Assembly: GCA_910585215.1 (NCBI GenBank)
Contig: CAJUDQ010000047.1
Span: 1-25,508 of the forward strand
Origin: an uncultured Lachnospiraceae bacterium
GTDB lineage: Bacteria > Bacillota > Clostridia > Lachnospirales > Lachnospiraceae
Reading direction: 5' to 3'
Length of the DNA: 25,508 bases
Under the pieces are notes generated by a model. That model was not told the DNA's origin. It ran no database searches and saw only the letters and a list, made by a program, of their open reading frames with translations. This document shows, piece after piece, positions 23,323 to 25,508 of the stretch. A program made the position numbers and the translations under genes. Numbering within the stretch: the stretch's first letter is position 1; each line of letters starts with the position of its first letter.

Positions 23323-24273
23323 TTACAGATATTTTTGAGAATCTTCAGGACTTAGATTATACTGTTCCTGAATCTTAACAAGGATTGTTTGTGTTGGGAT
23401 ACCTAAATTTTTTAATATAGAAACAGTTCCTTCGATTCCCTGTTCGATTCCCTGTTCGATTCCCTGCTTGATTCCTTCTTTTTTTATCGTTTTTGCTTCA
23501 TATTCAAGAATTTTTCCACCCATAATTGCCTTCACTCCTTCCTTGACAGAATTGTACTTTATAGCGATATGTTCCAATACCTTGTTTGACATATCAATAA
23601 TAGTGCATTTAATATATTCGCTAATAGTTCCCTTGTTTAAAAGTTCTTCCAGTTTATTTTTGATTTGCTCATATTCTTGCAGCAATACTCTTAGTTTCGT
23701 TTTGTCTTTTTCATATTCCTTGAATTGTGCTTCATGGGAAAAGATATAAAAGGGAATCAGAAACAGCAGGTTTTTTTCAAAGATTTCTTTTAAAGTATAT
23801 TTTTGGGATTTTATCACAGGAATATTATATTCTACTGTTCCTCCCGGCGTTATCATTCTGATTTTCAGTGTATCAGGTGTCGATGTATGATGCCTCAAAA
23901 ACAATACGGCAGAATGTGGGAGCGTCACTGTAAGAATATTTCCGTTAATTTTGCCTTCATCAAGGGCAATTTGCGTGTCATATTCAAAGAATCTGACCAA
24001 CATACTGTTATCTGTACTGCTCTGACATTCCAGATGGTATTTTTTGGTCTTATTTCCTTCTATCTTAAAACTGGTGTCAGTAATCCGTTCCTCTTCATTT
24101 CCGCCTTGCTGGTTCAGAAAGTGTTCATTTGGCGAAAAGATAATTTTTTCCTGACCGGAATAATGTTCCCCAAAAACCTCATTTATTACGGGGATAATCA
24201 AAAATCTGCAATCATTCAGCAGCGTGCGAAACACATCGTCATAGGGTGTGTTTGTTGTCTTTACATTTTTCAT
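23323..24273 (-). CDS. Rpn family recombination-promoting nuclease/putative transposase (PD-(D/E)XK)
   Basis: About 316 residues from the preferred ATG 24273, which has AAAGGAG ten bases upstream; an ATG at 24306 in frame lacks this. The N-terminus TPYDDVFRTLLNDCRFLIIP and FGEHYSG, the motif ITDTSFKI (catalytic Asp) and YHLECQSSTDNSMLVRFFEY (Glu-x-Gln core) are typical of the PD-(D/E)XK 'transposase' family related to E. coli RpnA-E, which cut DNA and promote RecA-independent recombination. The C-terminal region has a Gly-Ile-x-Gln-Gly repeat (KQGIEQGIEQGIEG), also typical of the family and made from 12-bp repeats. The protein stands alone on the minus strand, convergent with the chemoreceptor. 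Such genes are often multicopy and variable in Lachnospiraceae. The native role is uncertain; active mobility is not implied. Confidence 0.85.
   Translation of the reverse strand: MKNVKTTNTPYDDVFRTLLNDCRFLIIPVINEVFGEHYSGQEKIIFSPNEHFLNQQGGNEEERITDTSFKIEGNKTKKYHLECQSSTDNSMLVRFFEYDTQIALDEGKINGNILTVTLPHSAVLFLRHHTSTPDTLKIRMITPGGTVEYNIPVIKSQKYTLKEIFEKNLLFLIPFYIFSHEAQFKEYEKDKTKLRVLLQEYEQIKNKLEELLNKGTISEYIKCTIIDMSNKVLEHIAIKYNSVKEGVKAIMGGKILEYEAKTIKKEGIKQGIEQGIEQGIEGTVSILKNLGIPTQTILVKIQEQYNLSPEDSQKYL
23431..23478 (-). repeat. 12-bp tandem repeat in the nuclease gene
   Basis: TTCGATTCCCTG (plus-strand reading) is present three times exactly (23431-23466), followed by a diverged fourth unit CTTGATTCCTTC. 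On the coding strand it encodes the repeated Gln-Gly-Ile-Glu unit near the C-terminus. Confidence 0.95.
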
Positions 24274-24373
24274 CGGTATCGGTCTCCTTTTATTATATTT
24301 TACCATACTATATAAATTTACTCAATCACAAAATCTAAAAGATTGGTAATGGAGTAATAAGACATTCATTGTA

Positions 24374-25508
24374 TTATTTCAGTGGTAAAATAACAAAAAA
24401 GGTTGCCCCGCCGCCTTCACTGTCTGACAGTCCGATTTCTGCCGGTAATAATTTTGCCAGTTCTTTTACTATGCTAAGTCCAAGTCCAAAATGAGATTTA
24501 TCTGTATGAGATTTATCCGCGCAGTAAAAACGGTCAAAGATATAAGGTTTATCTTTTTCAGAAATTCCCTGTCCATGGTCAATAATGGACAGGGTAATAT
24601 TTTTATTTGAAAGAACAGCTTTTATCTGAATGGTTGAGCTGGTTTTAGAATGTGCAACTGCGTTGTCCATGTAAATACTTAAAATCTGAAACAGATATTC
24701 TCTGTCTGTATATAATTCTGGAAATCGGATGTCCATAAAATCCGCTTCCAGAGAAATTTTATTTTTACTGCATACCGCTTCATATGTTTCATATAAAGTA
24801 ATCAGTAGAGTATCTAAATTAACCAGACTTTTATTGGTCTTTCTGGTTCCGGCATCGGAGGATGCAAGAAACAGCATTTTTTTAATTAATTCTGACATTC
24901 GCAGGGTTTCTGTATCTATGATATTTACCGATTTTTGAACATCAAAAAAATTTTTGTTATCTGAACAATGGATACAGGAATTAATAATATCATTGATTTT
25001 ATCATTATTTGCCAGAATAACCGCGAGAGGTGCTTTTAATTCGTGAGATGCAGAAGCAATAAAATTTTTCTGGCTTTTTAACATTTGTTCTGTTGGTTTT
25101 ATGGCATGTTTTAATAAAAAACGACTGACCATTATAGTACAAAATAAAGAAAGAAACCAAATTATGATAAAAAACGGCAGTTGTTGTTTTATCAGAATCA
25201 AAATTGATTTTTGCTGCTGTAATAAAATCAACTGCCGGATAGTTCCATATTTATCAACAACAATAGAAATTATTCCAAAATATCTGTCATGCGGGCCGCC
25301 GCGAAAGGACAGAGTTGCTCCCTGTGCGGTAACAGGAGTTCGCTCTAATGTAATAACAGCTTCAAGCTTTATCTGTTCTTGAAATAAATTCAGTATTGTA
25401 TCAGTATCTGTTGGAAAAGTTAAGTCGCTTTGATATATTTCATTTCCCTGCATATCCGTTAATAACGCAAAAATAGAATAATCAGTTTCGTAAGGTTGAA
25501 AAACTGTC
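24374..25508 (-). CDS. Sensor histidine kinase, N-terminus beyond the window
   Basis: The frame is open to the right edge, so the true start and first membrane segment lie outside; an internal ATG at 25453 is not a convincing start. Numbering from that Met: an extracytoplasmic region up to about 90, a membrane segment (92-113, PFFIIIWFLSLFCTIMVS), the phosphorylated His137 in FIASASHELKAPLAVIL, the N box YMDNAVAHSKT (261-271), the G1 box DHGQGIS (292-298), the F box IFDRFYCADKSH, and the G2 box FGLGLSIVKEL (322-332). It is a complete HisKA-HATPase core and should phosphorylate a response regulator, whose gene is expected to the right of the window on the same strand. The signal is unknown; the outer part shows no named domain. 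The family resembles Lachnospiraceae kinases that control transporters or envelope stress, but this is not provable here. Confidence 0.92.
   Translation of the reverse strand, partial: TVFQPYETDYSIFALLTDMQGNEIYQSDLTFPTDTDTILNLFQEQIKLEAVITLERTPVTAQGATLSFRGGPHDRYFGIISIVVDKYGTIRQLILLQQQKSILILIKQQLPFFIIIWFLSLFCTIMVSRFLLKHAIKPTEQMLKSQKNFIASASHELKAPLAVILANNDKINDIINSCIHCSDNKNFFDVQKSVNIIDTETLRMSELIKKMLFLASSDAGTRKTNKSLVNLDTLLITLYETYEAVCSKNKISLEADFMDIRFPELYTDREYLFQILSIYMDNAVAHSKTSSTIQIKAVLSNKNITLSIIDHGQGISEKDKPYIFDRFYCADKSHTDKSHFGLGLSIVKELAKLLPAEIGLSDSEGGGATFFVILPLK

Noticed and set aside
23803..24315. 170-aa plus-strand open frame
   Set aside because: It is antisense to the Rpn-type gene, whose family motifs are clear on the minus strand.

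Overview
The window looks like part of a low-GC Gram-positive chromosome, most probably a gut Lachnospiraceae-type member of the Clostridia. The reasons are the strongly AT-rich sequence, AGGAGG-type ribosome binding sites, a BlaI/BlaR1 pair, an ECF sigma/anti-sigma pair typical of that group, and an HD-GYP protein and chemoreceptor of clostridial style. No species can be assigned. No tRNA, rRNA or CRISPR array was seen.

Layout. 1-1210: a cluster of small hairpins at the left edge, then a metallo-beta-lactamase-fold hydrolase with its own terminator. 1342-4043: a two-gene operon for paralogous secreted or membrane-anchored proteins, behind a good sigma-A promoter buried under two palindromic operators. 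4173-6413 (minus): blaI-blaR1, whose promoter carries the same operator. The shared 22-bp operator ties the lipoprotein operon to the beta-lactam sensor, although no beta-lactamase gene is present. 6512-8013 (minus): ECF sigma factor and membrane anti-sigma factor. 8233-14246: complete type I restriction-modification operon hsdM-hsdS-hsdR.

14419-16675 is a scarred stretch: a transglutaminase-like gene with a one-base frameshift and lost 3' end, abutting a convergent acetyltransferase gene that has also lost its 3' end (apparently one deletion), an intact acetyltransferase, then a ~350-bp segment that looks like a non-coding relic of an IS200/IS605-type element. That relic holds an intact-looking promoter followed by seven stem-loops over about 260 nt, suggesting a structured RNA. 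A 61-codon open remnant lies beyond it on the minus strand.

16770-18641: a 127-aa unknown protein and an AlbA_2/Schlafen-type putative DNA-binding protein with an ATPase-like domain and a five-copy 12-bp in-frame repeat; with the type I system this has the flavour of a defence or accessory island. 19071-23174: two sensory proteins in tandem, a dCache-HD-GYP-receiver protein (split by a one-base frameshift in this sequence) and a dCache-HAMP methyl-accepting chemotaxis protein. 23323-24273 (minus): an Rpn/PD-(D/E)XK-type nuclease-transposase protein. 24374 to the right edge (minus): a sensor histidine kinase whose N-terminus lies outside the window.

The observations most worth a second look are the BlaI operator shared between blaIR and the lipoprotein operon, and the promoter-led multi-hairpin RNA inside the IS200/IS605-like relic.
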